Assembly: GCA_045863055.1 (NCBI GenBank)
Contig: BTUW01000001.1
Span: 1 to 64,000 of the forward strand
Direction: 5' to 3'
DNA from: UTCHB3 sp008363265
GTDB lineage: Bacteria > Bacteroidota > Ignavibacteria > Ignavibacteriales > Ignavibacteriaceae
DNA: 64,000 nucleotides
Every line of letters starts with the position of its first letter. The first letter of the stretch is position 1. The notes below the pieces were generated by a model. That model was not told the DNA's origin. It did no database searches and was given only the letters and a program-made list of their open reading frames with translations. Made by a program: the position numbers and the translations under genes. This document shows, piece after piece, positions 37,051-45,343 of the stretch.

Positions 37051-37356
37051 CTATTCTTTTAGAGTATTAATTTCATCAATATTGACATTATAGAAGTTCT
37101 TGTAGAGATTCAGAACGATGGCGAGCGCGATCGCGGCTTCTGAGGCTGCAAGAACAATTATAAAGAGCGAGATCACCTGTCCGTTTGCGGCGTCAGCCAT
37201 ATAACGTGATATGGCGACGAAATTAAGCGAGGCCGCATTGAGGATCATCTCGAGTCCCATCAATACGGTGATCGCATTCTTTCTGGTAACCACACCGAAC
37301 AACCCAAGACAGAAGAGAACTGCTGAAAGCACAAGAAAGTGATTTAGTCCAACCAT
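37051..37356 (-). CDS. nuoK: NADH-quinone oxidoreductase subunit K
   Basis: The 101-residue subunit has three hydrophobic helices. The second holds the conserved Glu in VLMGLEMILNAASLNFV near residues 32-48, and the third holds ASEAAIALAIVL near 71, with the second buried Glu. It lies between nuoJ and nuoL with gaps of 2 and 3 bases. Confidence 0.95.
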   Translation of the reverse strand: MVGLNHFLVLSAVLFCLGLFGVVTRKNAITVLMGLEMILNAASLNFVAISRYMADAANGQVISLFIIVLAASEAAIALAIVLNLYKNFYNVNIDEINTLKE

Positions 37357-37358
37357 AA

Positions 37359-37862
37359 CTATTCTCTGTTGTTACGTGCCATACCGGCTGCGGCGATCAA
37401 GATCACCAGCAGAAGAACACCAAGTATGCCAAAAATTAAGTAATATTTGTTGATCAGAATTGTTCCGAGTTCCTTGACCGGAGTCGAATTGATCGCTGAT
37501 TCCAGTATCTGAGCAGGTCTTGAGGTGATACCTGTTACGAGTAACCCGCACAGCAATCCGCTCACAACCGAAGCGATGAGCAGGAAAACGAAATTCTCAC
37601 GCACCGGTACAGATTTAATCTGCCCTGTAAGCATGATACCGAAAACAACAAGTATCATAATGCCACCAACGTAGATCAGTATCTGAACCATTGCAAGGAA
37701 TTCTGCTCCAAGCAGAAAGAACATCACCGCCACTCCGCTAAGAAGGATCAAAAGTGCGAATGCAGAGTAGATAAGGTTCTTGTTCAGAACAGTAACTGCA
37801 CCTGAGACTACAATGATTGCGGCAAAAACATAAAAGAAAAGATCAAAAAGTTCCATCATCAA
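37359..37862 (-). CDS. nuoJ: NADH-quinone oxidoreductase subunit J
   Basis: The 167-residue membrane subunit has five predicted helices. The family segment AEFLAMVQILIYVGGIMILVVFGIML (read in parts) near 53-78 carries the pi-bulge helix of the family. It overlaps the nuoI stop by 4 bases and precedes nuoK by 2 bases. Confidence 0.94.
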   Translation of the reverse strand: MMMELFDLFFYVFAAIIVVSGAVTVLNKNLIYSAFALLILLSGVAVMFFLLGAEFLAMVQILIYVGGIMILVVFGIMLTGQIKSVPVRENFVFLLIASVVSGLLCGLLVTGITSRPAQILESAINSTPVKELGTILINKYYLIFGILGVLLLVILIAAAGMARNNRE

Positions 37863-38398
37863 CCTGCAGGTTTTGTTTGTTCAGGTTTGGCTTTGCTTTC
37901 GGAGTGAACCCTGAAGTTTTCGATCTTCTGAACTGATTCTTCGGGGGTCAGTGTTGCAAAGTTGTAGATCAGTGAATTTCTGTCGAACTCTGAGAACTCA
38001 TACACGTCGGTCATGTAAATACAATCGGTCGGGCAGGGGAAAACGCAGAGCTGGCAGTAGCAGCACTTGGCGAAATCGATATCGAACTTGGTAACCCACA
38101 GCATTTTCTTTTTGCCGTTACTGGTTTTTCCAAGATCTTCACCCGGAACTGATTTAACGGTCTCGATCTCGATACAGCTAACAGGGCATGCCCTGGCACA
38201 CTGATCACAACCGATACAGTCATCCATGTTCACATAGAGCCGGTTTCTGGTTCTTTCCGGAAGTATGGGTTTTTCCTCCGGATACTGAATGGTCACGGTC
38301 TCGTAGAACATGTTTTTCCACGTGATCTTCATTCCCACCAGGGTGGTGACCACAGCAGTTCTTATATCATTAATATAGGTAGATATTGCGTTCATCAT
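37859..38398 (-). CDS. nuoI: NADH-quinone oxidoreductase subunit I (two 4Fe-4S clusters)
   Basis: NuoI carries two [4Fe-4S] clusters in the peripheral arm. From the ATG at 38398 (179 residues) the motifs are C61-x2-C64-x2-C67-x3-C71 (CIGCDQCARACP) and, near 105-115, CCYCQLCVFPCP. An upstream ATG at 38521 is in frame but lies inside nuoH. The chosen ATG overlaps the nuoH stop (ATGA), typical of tight operons. The C-terminus after the second motif is longer than the core fold and ends in a charged Lys/Gln-rich tail. Confidence 0.94.
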   Translation of the reverse strand: MMNAISTYINDIRTAVVTTLVGMKITWKNMFYETVTIQYPEEKPILPERTRNRLYVNMDDCIGCDQCARACPVSCIEIETVKSVPGEDLGKTSNGKKKMLWVTKFDIDFAKCCYCQLCVFPCPTDCIYMTDVYEFSEFDRNSLIYNFATLTPEESVQKIENFRVHSESKAKPEQTKPAG

Positions 38399-39465
38399 GA
38401 GAGGATATACATTACGATCGTTATGTAAATAAAACAGATAAAACCAAGTGGAATAAGATACTTCCAGCAAACTTTCATAAGTTGGTCTATCCTTAGTCTG
38501 GGCAGTGACCATCTCATCCACATTTGAACCCCAACGAGGATAAGACCCTTTGAAAGGAACCAGAATGTCTGCTCAACTGGAACAAGCCAGCTTATTCCGA
38601 GCAGGTTACCGAGATATCCGAAAGGTGACTGATATCCTCCAAGAAAGAGGGAAGCCACAAGTGCGGAAACTGCAAACATGTTCGCGTATTCAGACAGGAA
38701 GAAGAGGGCGAATTTCATACCGCTGTATTCAGTGTGAAAACCCGCAACAAGCTCTGATTCGGCCTCAGGAAGATCGAAAGGCGTTCTGTTGGTCTCAGCA
38801 AGAGTGCTTATAAAAAGGATCACCATCAGAACAATCAGCGCGGGTATCAGCAGTATCCTTTCAAACCCCAATTGGGAAAATCCGAAGATTCCCCAGTTGA
38901 AGATGTTCGCTGTCTGCATTTCACTTAAATCTCTAAGATTCAGCTCCTGGGTGATCGCGAAAATGGAAATTATCACGAACAGGGTCGGGATCTCATAGCT
39001 GATCAGCTGTGATGCTGACCTCATCGAACCCATTATCGAGTATTTATTATCTGAAGCCCAACCGGCAAAAATGATGCCCGCAACAACGAACCCGGAGATA
39101 GCGACCATGAAGAGAAGTCCAAGGTCGATATTGATCCCGATGTAAACGGATGTGAATGGAAGCGCGGCATAAGCGGCATAGCTTCCAAGAAAAACCACCA
39201 TTGGCGCGATAAAGAACAGCTTTCTGTCTGCCCCGTTGGCGACAATATCCTCTTTCTGCATCAATTTGAGGATATCTGCGGTTGTCTGTAGCAATCCCCA
39301 GTAGCCGGTACGGTTCGGGCCGATCCTGTTCTGTATCCAGGCGGATATTTTTCTTTCGAAAAATACAGCCATCAGTGCGAACGGGATCATGAAGGCCAGA
39401 GGCACAACTGCGTAAAGGAGGATTATAAGAAAATTAGCTAGATCAAAAACCGGGAGTTCATTCAT
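38395..39465 (-). CDS. nuoH: NADH-quinone oxidoreductase subunit H
   Basis: NuoH lies next to the quinone site and joins the peripheral and membrane arms. The 356-residue protein has about eight helices and the family segments AVFFERKISAWIQNRIGPNRTG (read in parts) near 33-54 and ETNRTPFDLPEAESELVAGFHTEYSG near 223-248. It overlaps nuoD by 4 bases at its start and nuoI at its end. Confidence 0.96.
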   Translation of the reverse strand: MNELPVFDLANFLIILLYAVVPLAFMIPFALMAVFFERKISAWIQNRIGPNRTGYWGLLQTTADILKLMQKEDIVANGADRKLFFIAPMVVFLGSYAAYAALPFTSVYIGINIDLGLLFMVAISGFVVAGIIFAGWASDNKYSIMGSMRSASQLISYEIPTLFVIISIFAITQELNLRDLSEMQTANIFNWGIFGFSQLGFERILLIPALIVLMVILFISTLAETNRTPFDLPEAESELVAGFHTEYSGMKFALFFLSEYANMFAVSALVASLFLGGYQSPFGYLGNLLGISWLVPVEQTFWFLSKGLILVGVQMWMRWSLPRLRIDQLMKVCWKYLIPLGFICFIYITIVMYILS

Positions 39466-40595
39466 CTGTCGATTTCTCCTAATACAATATCAAGACTACC
39501 AAGTATCGCGACAACATCGGCGACCATGTGACCTGTAGCTATCTCTGAAAAGACACTGAGGTTCACGAAGGATGGCGCTCTTACCTTTACTCTGGCAGGC
39601 TGCAAACCACCTTTTGAAACAATAAAATAACCGAGTTCGCCTTTTGGATTTTCAACTCTTGCATAAGAGATGCCTTCATTTGGCTTCACTCTTTTTGGAA
39701 TTGCCGAGGTTACATCTCCTTCCGGGATCTGAGCTATGGCCTGCTCGAGAATTCTGAGACTCTGTTCGAGCTCGAGAACGCGGACATAGTAACGGTCCCA
39801 GCAGTCGCCGGTCGTTCCGGCGAGGCCCTGTCCAACAGGAATATCGAAATCGAACCTGTCGTAGATCGAGTATGGATCATTTTTCCTTAGATCCCACTTG
39901 ACACCGGAACCACGGAGGCTCGGACCTGAAACGCCATAATTAATAGCGAGTTCAGGAGGAAGTACTCCAAGATTGGCGGTTCTTTCGATAAATATCTTGT
40001 TATAGGAGAGAAGATTGTTAAGTTCTTCAACCTTCGGCCTGAAATAATCGATAAATTCCTTCGTCAACCTCAGAAAATCCGGGTGCAGATCGTGAGAAAC
40101 GCCACCAACCCATATATAATTATAGAGTAAGCGTGCTCCGCATGTGATCTCGAACAGGTTCAGTATCTTTTCCCTGTCACGGAAAGTGTAGAGAAAGGGA
40201 GTAAAAGCTCCAGTATCGAGACCGAAAGTGCCTAGCGCAACCAGGTGGGATGCAATTCGCTGCAATTCGCCCATTATCACTCTGATATACTCAACCCTCT
40301 CCGGTATTTCTATCTTCAACAGTTTCTCAACTGCCAGAACATAGCCGAATTCGTTGTACATCGAAGCAAGGTAATCCATCCGGTCAACGTAGGGGATTAT
40401 CTGGGGATAGGTCATGGCTTCGCAGTGCTTCTCGAAACATCTGTGCAGATATCCGATATGCGACTCAGCCTTTAATATTTTTTCACCGTCGAGCTTCAGT
40501 TCCACACGAAGCACTCCGTGTGTCGACGGATGCTGTGGCCCCATATTCAGGACCATTTCGTCAGTTTTAAGCGTGCTTTCTATCTTGTTCGTCAT
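39462..40595 (-). CDS. nuoD: NADH-quinone oxidoreductase subunit D
   Basis: The 377-residue 49-kDa-type subunit helps form the quinone cavity. The N-terminal LNMGPQHPSTHGVLR lies at residues 16-30, followed by IGYLHRCFEK near 47. The C-terminus has the DVVAILGSLDIVLGEIDR end typical of the family. It is a separate gene from nuoC, 6 bases downstream. Confidence 0.97.
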   Translation of the reverse strand: MTNKIESTLKTDEMVLNMGPQHPSTHGVLRVELKLDGEKILKAESHIGYLHRCFEKHCEAMTYPQIIPYVDRMDYLASMYNEFGYVLAVEKLLKIEIPERVEYIRVIMGELQRIASHLVALGTFGLDTGAFTPFLYTFRDREKILNLFEITCGARLLYNYIWVGGVSHDLHPDFLRLTKEFIDYFRPKVEELNNLLSYNKIFIERTANLGVLPPELAINYGVSGPSLRGSGVKWDLRKNDPYSIYDRFDFDIPVGQGLAGTTGDCWDRYYVRVLELEQSLRILEQAIAQIPEGDVTSAIPKRVKPNEGISYARVENPKGELGYFIVSKGGLQPARVKVRAPSFVNLSVFSEIATGHMVADVVAILGSLDIVLGEIDR

Positions 40596-40601
40596 GGCTG
40601 A

Positions 40602-41132
40602 TCAGTAGGGGACTTTCATACCGTTGTAAAATTCAGGGTTCTTATAGTCTTTTCTTAAAGGATAACCGAACTCCCAGTCGTAAGGCATCAGAATTCTTTT
40701 AAGTTCGGGATGACCTTCAAACACAATACCCAAAAGATCGTAAGCCTCGCGTTCGTGCCAGTCTGCAGTTCTCCAGATCATAGCGACTGAAGGACAGACC
40801 GGTTCTTCACGTGGTACAGAGATACGAATAACGAGTTTGTGTTTAAGTGTGGTTGATTCAAGATGGTAATAGATGCTGAGAGTTCCACCGGTGATATCCA
40901 CCGAACCGTCTTCCCGGGTCACTTTCTCACCATTTTCATCGTCGACCCCTGAGAGAAGGATCATCGAATCGAATTTCAATTCAGGTTCCGAGATCAAAAA
41001 TTCACTTACAGTTTTGATGAGGGCAGGAGCAACCTGAATAACATCTTCGGTGCCTTCTTTATGGCTCTCGATGTTGTTTTCCCCCTCAAATTTGCTTTGC
41101 AATATCTGGAGAATTTCTTCGAATGTCTTCAT
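40602..41132 (-). CDS. nuoC: NADH-quinone oxidoreductase subunit C
   Basis: The 30-kDa-type subunit shows the family block ADWHEREAYDLLGIVFEGHPELKRILMPYDWEFGYPLRKDY (read in parts) near the C-terminus. The ATG at 41132 (176 residues, MKTFEEILQ) comes 4 bases after the nuoB stop. An upstream ATG at 41168 would overlap nuoB by 32 bases and adds 12 residues that do not look like the family. Confidence 0.93.
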   Translation of the reverse strand: MKTFEEILQILQSKFEGENNIESHKEGTEDVIQVAPALIKTVSEFLISEPELKFDSMILLSGVDDENGEKVTREDGSVDITGGTLSIYYHLESTTLKHKLVIRISVPREEPVCPSVAMIWRTADWHEREAYDLLGIVFEGHPELKRILMPYDWEFGYPLRKDYKNPEFYNGMKVPY

Positions 41133-41136
41133 AATA

Positions 41137-41625
41137 TCAGGCCGATTTGATGAGTGATTCGTTAGCAATTTTTTCCTTCAGCTTAAGCAAACCTTCGAGA
41201 AGGGCTTCAGGCCGTGGAGGGCAACCGGGTACATAAACATCGACCGGGATAACCCTGTCGACACCTTTAAGAACGTGGTAACCATGTTCCCAGTAAGGAC
41301 CGCCGCAGTTCGAGCAGCTTCCCATCGAGATCACATATTTGGGATCAGGCATCTGTTCATATATCCTCTTTATCCTCGTAGCCATCTTAAGGGTTACAGT
41401 GCCGGAAATGATGATAAGGTCTGATTGTCTGGGGCTTGGGCGGGGGATAAGACCGAAACGGTCGAAGTCGTAGTGGGATGCTGAAGTTGCCATCATTTCG
41501 ATAGCGCAGCAGGCAAGTCCAAATGTGGTCTGCCAGACTGAAGCAACGCGGGCCCATCTGAGCATCGCGTCGAGATTCGTTACTACTATATTATCCTGTA
41601 AAAATTCTTTATCGAGCACGCCCAT
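41137..41625 (-). CDS. nuoB: NADH-quinone oxidoreductase subunit B (cluster N2)
   Basis: NuoB binds cluster N2, which gives electrons to quinone. Its ligands are the tandem C39-C40 in ACCAIEMMA, the Cys in MGSCSNCGG near 102, and the Cys in VPGCPPRPEALLEG near 135. The 162-residue length matches the family. It shares one base with the nuoA stop. Confidence 0.97.
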   Translation of the reverse strand: MGVLDKEFLQDNIVVTNLDAMLRWARVASVWQTTFGLACCAIEMMATSASHYDFDRFGLIPRPSPRQSDLIIISGTVTLKMATRIKRIYEQMPDPKYVISMGSCSNCGGPYWEHGYHVLKGVDRVIPVDVYVPGCPPRPEALLEGLLKLKEKIANESLIKSA

Positions 41626-42059
41626 TACTTAACCTCCTCTTCCACAGGTTTCATCGTTGAAGATGGTATTTTAACTTTCTGATTGGCAACCACGTCTTCG
41701 TAAGTGAACCAGTCAAGATCTCCTTTTTTCCATTCGTAGACGATACCGACCGCGAGAACGATCAAAAAGAAGAGACCAAGAAATAGTCCGAACAAACCGC
41801 TGGCAGTATAGGCAGCGATCCATGGGATAACGAGAACAAGTTCCACACCAAACACGAGATAAAGGAGGGCCACAACATAAAACCTTACATTGTACTTGAT
41901 GTAGGGGACGCCTTGGGTTTCTTCACCGCATTCATAGACCTGTTGTTTTTCGAAAGTGGGGCGATTTGGGCGCAGTAACCACGCGGTCGTGATCGCGACG
42001 ATACTGAACAGGATGGACACGAGAATGAAGGCAACGATATATTGAAGATCGTATGACAT
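41625..42059 (-). CDS. nuoA: NADH-quinone oxidoreductase subunit A
   Basis: The 144-residue membrane subunit starts at ATG 42059 (MSYDLQYIVAF). The frame is open upstream to an ATG at 42206, but those 49 residues are AT-derived and unlike the family. Three hydrophobic helices are visible at about 5-30, 65-90 and 95-115, and the family block YECGEETQG lies near 44-52. It is the first gene of the nuo operon; no clear TAnnTTTG promoter was seen upstream. Confidence 0.92.
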   Translation of the reverse strand: MSYDLQYIVAFILVSILFSIVAITTAWLLRPNRPTFEKQQVYECGEETQGVPYIKYNVRFYVVALLYLVFGVELVLVIPWIAAYTASGLFGLFLGLFFLIVLAVGIVYEWKKGDLDWFTYEDVVANQKVKIPSSTMKPVEEEVK

Positions 42060-42259
42060 AAGATATCTTACTTGTTTCAACAAAATGGCTATGTTAATGA
42101 TCACAGATTTTAACAACATAGAAATATTAATAATCTGTTTTACTAAATTACTAAAAATATTCAGAATAAAATATCCTGTTAAAAAAATTTTTTGAGCATT
42201 TTTCAATTTTTTAAGTCTGAGATCAAATAAGTATTATTGTACAATAGAAAATATTTTTT
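42060..42259. other. AT-rich divergent intergenic region between nuoA and alr
   Basis: This 200-base stretch separates two divergent operons and should hold both promoters. It is very AT-rich, with runs of A and T around 42180-42215. No exact TAnnTTTG element, tRNA or clear hairpin was found on either strand. Confidence 0.6.
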
Positions 42260-43390
42260 ATGCAGATTAGACCGACCAAAGCCTGTATTGACTTATCGAA
42301 TCTCGCCAATAATTATCAGAAAATCAGATCACACGCGCCGCAGAGTGAAGTAATAGCGGTAGTGAAAGCTGATGCGTATGGTCACGGCGCAAGATGGATA
42401 GTAGAAAAACTCAACACTCTTGAGCATCCTCCGGCCATGTATGCCGTGGCGACTGTTGAAGAAGTCATCAATCTTCGCCGGTATTTCCCGGATGTGGCAG
42501 TTCTCCTGTTTGAGCCTTTCGACTCCGGATTTATTGACAAGGTTAAAAAATTCAAGGTTACCGTCACGGTTAGTTCCCTCGAACAATTGCAGTCGCTTTG
42601 TGAGACCGACCCTGACGGTAAAATAGATTACCATGTAAAGATCGACACAGGAATGGGTAGACTCGGGATCAAACATTACCACGTTGATGATCTGATCGCA
42701 ACCCTGAACAAAATAAAGAGATCAGGTATTAAAGGCATATACACCCACTTCGCTACCTCGGATGAAGAGGGAAGTGACTTCACAAAACTTCAGATCGAAA
42801 GATTCAACTCAGTTCTTTCCGCACTGCGTTCAGCCGGTATCGATACGGGAATGGTACATGCGTCGAACAGTGGTGGTATTTTCGACTATCCCGAGGCGCA
42901 TTTCGATGCTGTGAGGGCAGGCATATCATTATACGGGTATTACATGAACCGTGAACGGTCAATAGAGATAGGTCTGAAGCCTGTAATGAGTTTATCAAGC
43001 CGTTTGGGAAGTGTTGCCCGGTTCAGGGAAAGTGAGAATGTGAGTTACGGACTCAGATTCACAACCCCGGGAGAAACCTGGATAGCCTCGATTCCCGCAG
43101 GTTATGCGGACGGAATAAGAAGATCACTTCAAAACAGGATTTCAGTGGCAATCAATGGCAAACTTTACAGACAAGCCGGAACGATCACAATGGACAGAAT
43201 CATGATCGACACTGGCGACGACTTTCACCCGGTCGGAACAAAAGTTACACTCATCTCGGGACGGTTCGGCTCAGGTTGTGACTGCTGGAACTGGTGCGAA
43301 ATACTTGATACAATACCTTACGAGATCACCTGCGGAATATCCTCACGTGTTCCCAGAATTTACGTTGAGGAGTCTGATGGATTTTGTTAA
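42260..43390 (+). CDS. alr: Alanine racemase
   Basis: Alr makes D-alanine for peptidoglycan with PLP. The 376-residue protein has the PLP lysine K36 in VVKADAYGHG and the second catalytic base Y263 in VSYGLRF. The IDTGMGRLG segment lies near 129, and the C-terminal ITMDRIMID near 312 is also family-like. It heads a plus-strand group of four genes ending at a terminator near 46020. Confidence 0.95.
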   Translation: MQIRPTKACIDLSNLANNYQKIRSHAPQSEVIAVVKADAYGHGARWIVEKLNTLEHPPAMYAVATVEEVINLRRYFPDVAVLLFEPFDSGFIDKVKKFKVTVTVSSLEQLQSLCETDPDGKIDYHVKIDTGMGRLGIKHYHVDDLIATLNKIKRSGIKGIYTHFATSDEEGSDFTKLQIERFNSVLSALRSAGIDTGMVHASNSGGIFDYPEAHFDAVRAGISLYGYYMNRERSIEIGLKPVMSLSSRLGSVARFRESENVSYGLRFTTPGETWIASIPAGYADGIRRSLQNRISVAINGKLYRQAGTITMDRIMIDTGDDFHPVGTKVTLISGRFGSGCDCWNWCEILDTIPYEITCGISSRVPRIYVEESDGFC

Positions 43391-44279
43391 AAATTATATG
43401 ATCAGCGCTCTCACAGAGGCTTCCAAAAAACTCCGGCTGAACCCTGAAAAAGTTGAGGTGATCCACAGACTGGAAGAATGGATCGGGAAAAGAGAGAGTC
43501 TGGGAGAAGATATCGCAATTCTGAAGAGGATAACGGAAACTTCACGACTGGCGATAAGGCTTCAGGACATCAATAACTACCTCAGTTTTGAAAAGATCGA
43601 TTACAAGAAATTTTCCGAAAAGTTTCTTGAGCATTGCAGTTTTCTGGTAACCGATCTCGATTTTCTTTTGCATAATGTAAATCAGGCTACAATAAGGAAA
43701 ATTCTGGACCGGGTGGAGACCATCAAGGAGTACAAGGCCGACTATCCCAACGTCCACCTTAAGATAGAACTCGATCAGGCATCCGAGAGATCAGAACCCG
43801 GGTACAATTCTCCCGGAAAAAGACGCTCAATGAAAATAGATAATCTGATTCAGCAAGAACTGCCCTTGGTTTACAAGGAATCGCCGGAGCAGAGTAACCG
43901 TTCGGTAATCGATCAGGAACGTGAATTCCTGTTCGGTCCGTTGAGAGAACTTGAAGAGTTGATACAGCGGATGAGAAAAGAGGATTTCCGCAGCAGTGAA
44001 GTATTTAAATTTGCGGATATTTTTCTGGAAAGGGTGAATTTTTGCAGAAAGCACGGGCTCGATGATCTGATGGTCTCATATGAGAATATTTCAACTGCAC
44101 TCAGGTTGATCTACAACAAGGAGATGCACGTTACCCGCGATGTGATCGAGCTTTTCAGGTCGGCAATGATCGTCCTCGTTACAGAGATCCGCGGATTACA
44201 GCACGATGTAACAGAATACAGATTACGAAATCAGTTATTTACTGAGACCCTTAAAGTTTATAAAAAGGAAGAGAAATGA
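43377..44279 (+). CDS. Unknown helical protein between alr and manC
   Basis: The 300-residue protein was not recognised. The ATG at 43377 has GAGGAG four bases upstream; an ATG at 43278 would overlap alr by over 100 bases. The sequence is highly charged and mostly helical, with few Gly or Cys, and has no signal peptide or membrane segment. Repeated Leu/Ile spacing, for example around 185-215 and 240-295, could form coiled coil. It overlaps alr by 14 bases and manC by 4, so it is probably co-translated with cell-wall and sugar-nucleotide genes. Confidence 0.75.
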   Translation: MDFVKNYMISALTEASKKLRLNPEKVEVIHRLEEWIGKRESLGEDIAILKRITETSRLAIRLQDINNYLSFEKIDYKKFSEKFLEHCSFLVTDLDFLLHNVNQATIRKILDRVETIKEYKADYPNVHLKIELDQASERSEPGYNSPGKRRSMKIDNLIQQELPLVYKESPEQSNRSVIDQEREFLFGPLRELEELIQRMRKEDFRSSEVFKFADIFLERVNFCRKHGLDDLMVSYENISTALRLIYNKEMHVTRDVIELFRSAMIVLVTEIRGLQHDVTEYRLRNQLFTETLKVYKKEEK

Positions 44280-45343
44280 ACATTTACGCGATAATTATGG
44301 CCGGTGGAGTTGGTTCACGTTTTTGGCCCAGGAGCAGGGAAAGGAAACCGAAACAACTGCTCAATCTTTTTGATGATCAGTCACTGATCAGCAAAACAGT
44401 CACCCGGATCGAGGGGATGATCCCGCCTGAAAAAATAATTGTTGTAACCAACCGGCTTCAGGCGGATGAGATCGCGAAAGAGCTTCCTCAGGTACCCGGA
44501 GAAAACATTATCGCGGAACCATACGGCCGTAACACTGCCGCATGTGTTGCTCTCAGTGCGATGATCGTTGCCAAACGTGATCCTGAAGCCGTGTGCGTTG
44601 TGCTCCCAGCTGATCACCTGATCACCAATGTATCAAGTTTTCAGGCTGATCTCCAAAAGGCTGCAAAATTCGCATACGAGAAGGAGGGTCTGGTCACACT
44701 TGGAATTCCACCGTCAAGACCGGAGACAGGTTACGGTTATATCCAGATCGAGGCTTCAGCCGGACAGGATGGCATCTGTAAAGTAGCGACATTCGCTGAA
44801 AAACCGAATTATGCCACAGCGGTCAGGTTCCTTGGTTCAGGTGATTTTATGTGGAACAGTGGAATGTTTATCTGGAAAGCATCGGTCATCCTGGAGGAAA
44901 TAGCAATATTTCTTCCGGAATTAAGCAGTGGCATGAACGAACTTTCAGAGTCGGTCGGCACCGGTTCATTCGACGAAGCTCTTGAGAAGACGTACGGACA
45001 GATCAAAAGTATTTCGATCGATTATGGAATAATGGAAAAATCGCATCGCGTCTTCCTTATCAAGGCATCTTTCGACTGGAGTGATGTTGGAAGTTGGGAG
45101 GAAGTGTATCAGTTGAGTGAAAAGGATGAAAAAGGGAATGCATCCGTGGGTGATGTGTTCACCAATATGACGCACGATTCATATATTTACTCACCGGATA
45201 AATTCACTTCCGTGATCGGTGTTGACAATTTAATTATAATCAACACTGAAGATTCATTGCTGGTTTGCCGCAGAGATCAGGCTCAAGAGGTAAAACAGAT
45301 CGTCGACTTTCTAAAGCACAACAATAAAACTGATCTGCTCTGA
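44276..45343 (+). CDS. manC: Mannose-1-phosphate guanylyltransferase
   Basis: The enzyme makes GDP-mannose from GTP and mannose-1-phosphate for glycan synthesis. The 355-residue protein has the nucleotidyltransferase signature MAGGVGSRFWPRSRERKPKQ at residues 9-28, AEPYGRNTAACV near 81, and FAEKPNYATA near 172. It ends near residue 355 and lacks the extra C-terminal isomerase domain of the bifunctional forms, so isomerase activity is not expected. It overlaps the next gene by one base. Confidence 0.92.
   Translation: MNIYAIIMAGGVGSRFWPRSRERKPKQLLNLFDDQSLISKTVTRIEGMIPPEKIIVVTNRLQADEIAKELPQVPGENIIAEPYGRNTAACVALSAMIVAKRDPEAVCVVLPADHLITNVSSFQADLQKAAKFAYEKEGLVTLGIPPSRPETGYGYIQIEASAGQDGICKVATFAEKPNYATAVRFLGSGDFMWNSGMFIWKASVILEEIAIFLPELSSGMNELSESVGTGSFDEALEKTYGQIKSISIDYGIMEKSHRVFLIKASFDWSDVGSWEEVYQLSEKDEKGNASVGDVFTNMTHDSYIYSPDKFTSVIGVDNLIIINTEDSLLVCRRDQAQEVKQIVDFLKHNNKTDLL

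Noticed and set aside
38399..38521. 41-residue N-terminal extension of nuoI
   Set aside because: It lies inside nuoH. The ATG overlapping the nuoH stop gives the normal NuoI length.
42060..42206. 49-residue N-terminal extension of nuoA
   Set aside because: The residues are AT-derived and do not match NuoA, which starts at MSYDLQY.
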